The notes under the pieces were generated by a model that did not search any database, was not told the origin of the DNA, and saw only the letters and a program-made list of their open reading frames with translations. A stretch of DNA of 32,566 nt from DASXTB01 sp036505615 (GTDB taxonomy: Bacteria; Acidobacteriota; UBA6911; JACQSX01). Positions 32,048-32,566 of this stretch are shown piece after piece (within the stretch, counting starts at the first letter, position 1; every line of letters starts with the position of its first letter). Made by a program: the position numbers and the translations under genes. Where the stretch lies: NCBI GenBank assembly GCA_036505615.1, contig DASXTB010000149.1:1-32566 (forward strand), read 5' to 3'.

Positions 32048-32453
32048 GGCCGCTTCAGCGGCCATTCCCGGAGGGTTTAAGACCCGCCGTCCTTACGCCG
32101 GGTTGGCGGCCCATTAAACAATCCCGCTGAAGCCGCTTCCAGCGGCTTTCTGGATGCCGGCTTTAGCCATTCGCCCGGGGCAAGGGAAAACTTGTCACGG
32201 GAAAATGACGGCTAAAGCCAGGCGAGAAGGCCGCTGGAAGCGGCCTGGCTGTCCCTCCGGGACAGCTGGCGCCGCGAAGCGGCGCTTCTGCACGATGAAA
32301 GATTGTGCGGGAGACGGCCCCCCAGGCCGTCTCTCCAAAATGTCCAAACTCCAGGGCCGCTGGAAGCGGCCTCGATTGGACTAATGATGTCTGATCAACC
32401 CGCCGTAAAGACAGCGGGCCTTAAACCCTTCGGGGAAGGCCGCTGAAGCGGCC
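32048..32453. repeat. Composite palindromic element with 57-base terminal inverted repeats
   Basis: Positions 32048-32104 and 32397-32453 are inverted copies, matching at about 50 of 57 positions. Each end is capped by a GGCCGCT/AGCGGCC hairpin. The interior is a row of further hairpins: GAAGCCGCTTCCAGCGGCTT near 32128, GGCTTTAGCC with GGCTAAAGCC, GGCCGCTGGAAGCGGCC twice, CTGTCCCTCCGGGACAG, GCGCCGCGAAGCGGCGC and the GAGACGGCC stem shared with 7732. No transposase or credible gene is present. The remaining gap, 31951-32047 and 32454-32566, contains only a GTGGCC/GGCCAC hairpin at 32499-32514. Confidence 0.85.
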
Positions 32454-32566
32454 CGCTTTCACGCTCTAATGGATCATGGAATTACCAGCTCTTTGGTTGT
32501 GGCCTCGCGGCCACTGTAGGCTCGTGAACGTGGTCGTGGTCGGCGTTTATTGAGTAGCGGCTTTGC

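Noticed and set aside
32154..32384. 76-residue open frame near the right end
   Set aside because: It is built entirely from the hairpins of the palindromic element and has no start signal.

Overview
The window looks like a chromosomal segment of a Gram-negative, respiring, free-living bacterium. An LptD homologue implies an LPS-containing outer membrane. A 14-subunit-type complex I operon, ETF-quinone oxidoreductase, and folate, cell-wall and secretion housekeeping genes complete the picture. The gene content, the acidobacterial-looking secreted small protein and the GC-rich palindromic intergenic elements suggest Acidobacteriota (Terriglobia-like). This placement is inference from style, not from a marker gene.

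Layout. Positions 434-14000, all on the minus strand, form one long respiratory operon read right to left: nuoB2, nuoI2, def, a cold-shock-domain protein, nuoA, nuoB1, nuoC, a DHH phosphoesterase, nuoD, nuoE, nuoF, nuoG, nuoH, nuoI1 and ETF-QO. Several junctions are 4-base stop/start overlaps. A good sigma-70-like promoter sits at 14132-14160. The operon carries two different NuoB and two different NuoI proteins. NuoJ, K, L, M and N are not in the window. NADH and ETF would both feed the quinone pool from products of this operon. Next come an LMW-PTP/ArsC-like gene (minus), a CoA-disulfide-reductase-like flavoprotein and a small secreted protein (plus), an aldo/keto reductase (minus), a Fur-type regulator fused to a complete ferritin-like di-iron domain (minus), and folE (minus). 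The right half holds an Xaa-Pro aminopeptidase, tRNA-Glu(CTC), a DUF1080 protein, a putative lipoprotein and an MFS transporter (plus). Then follow an esterase and an AhpD-like protein (minus), and a plus-strand run of lptD, folK, lepB and a PBP4-type carboxypeptidase.

Two things stand out. First, the Fur-di-iron fusion joins a metal/peroxide-type DNA-binding regulator to a rubrerythrin-like catalytic or sensing module in one chain. Second, many intergenic gaps are filled by an unusual class of structure. A short degenerate word (7-12 bases) is repeated in tandem, often with a second word nested inside. A core follows, then the same words in reverse complement, so the gap could fold into a long hairpin. 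Two of these, at 16747-16968 and 19260-19627, share a roughly 105-base core at about 93% identity, so they are members of a dispersed family. Separate GC-rich palindromic elements lie at 3021-3260 and 32048-32453.

All calls are from reading the sequence and its translations; no database search was run.
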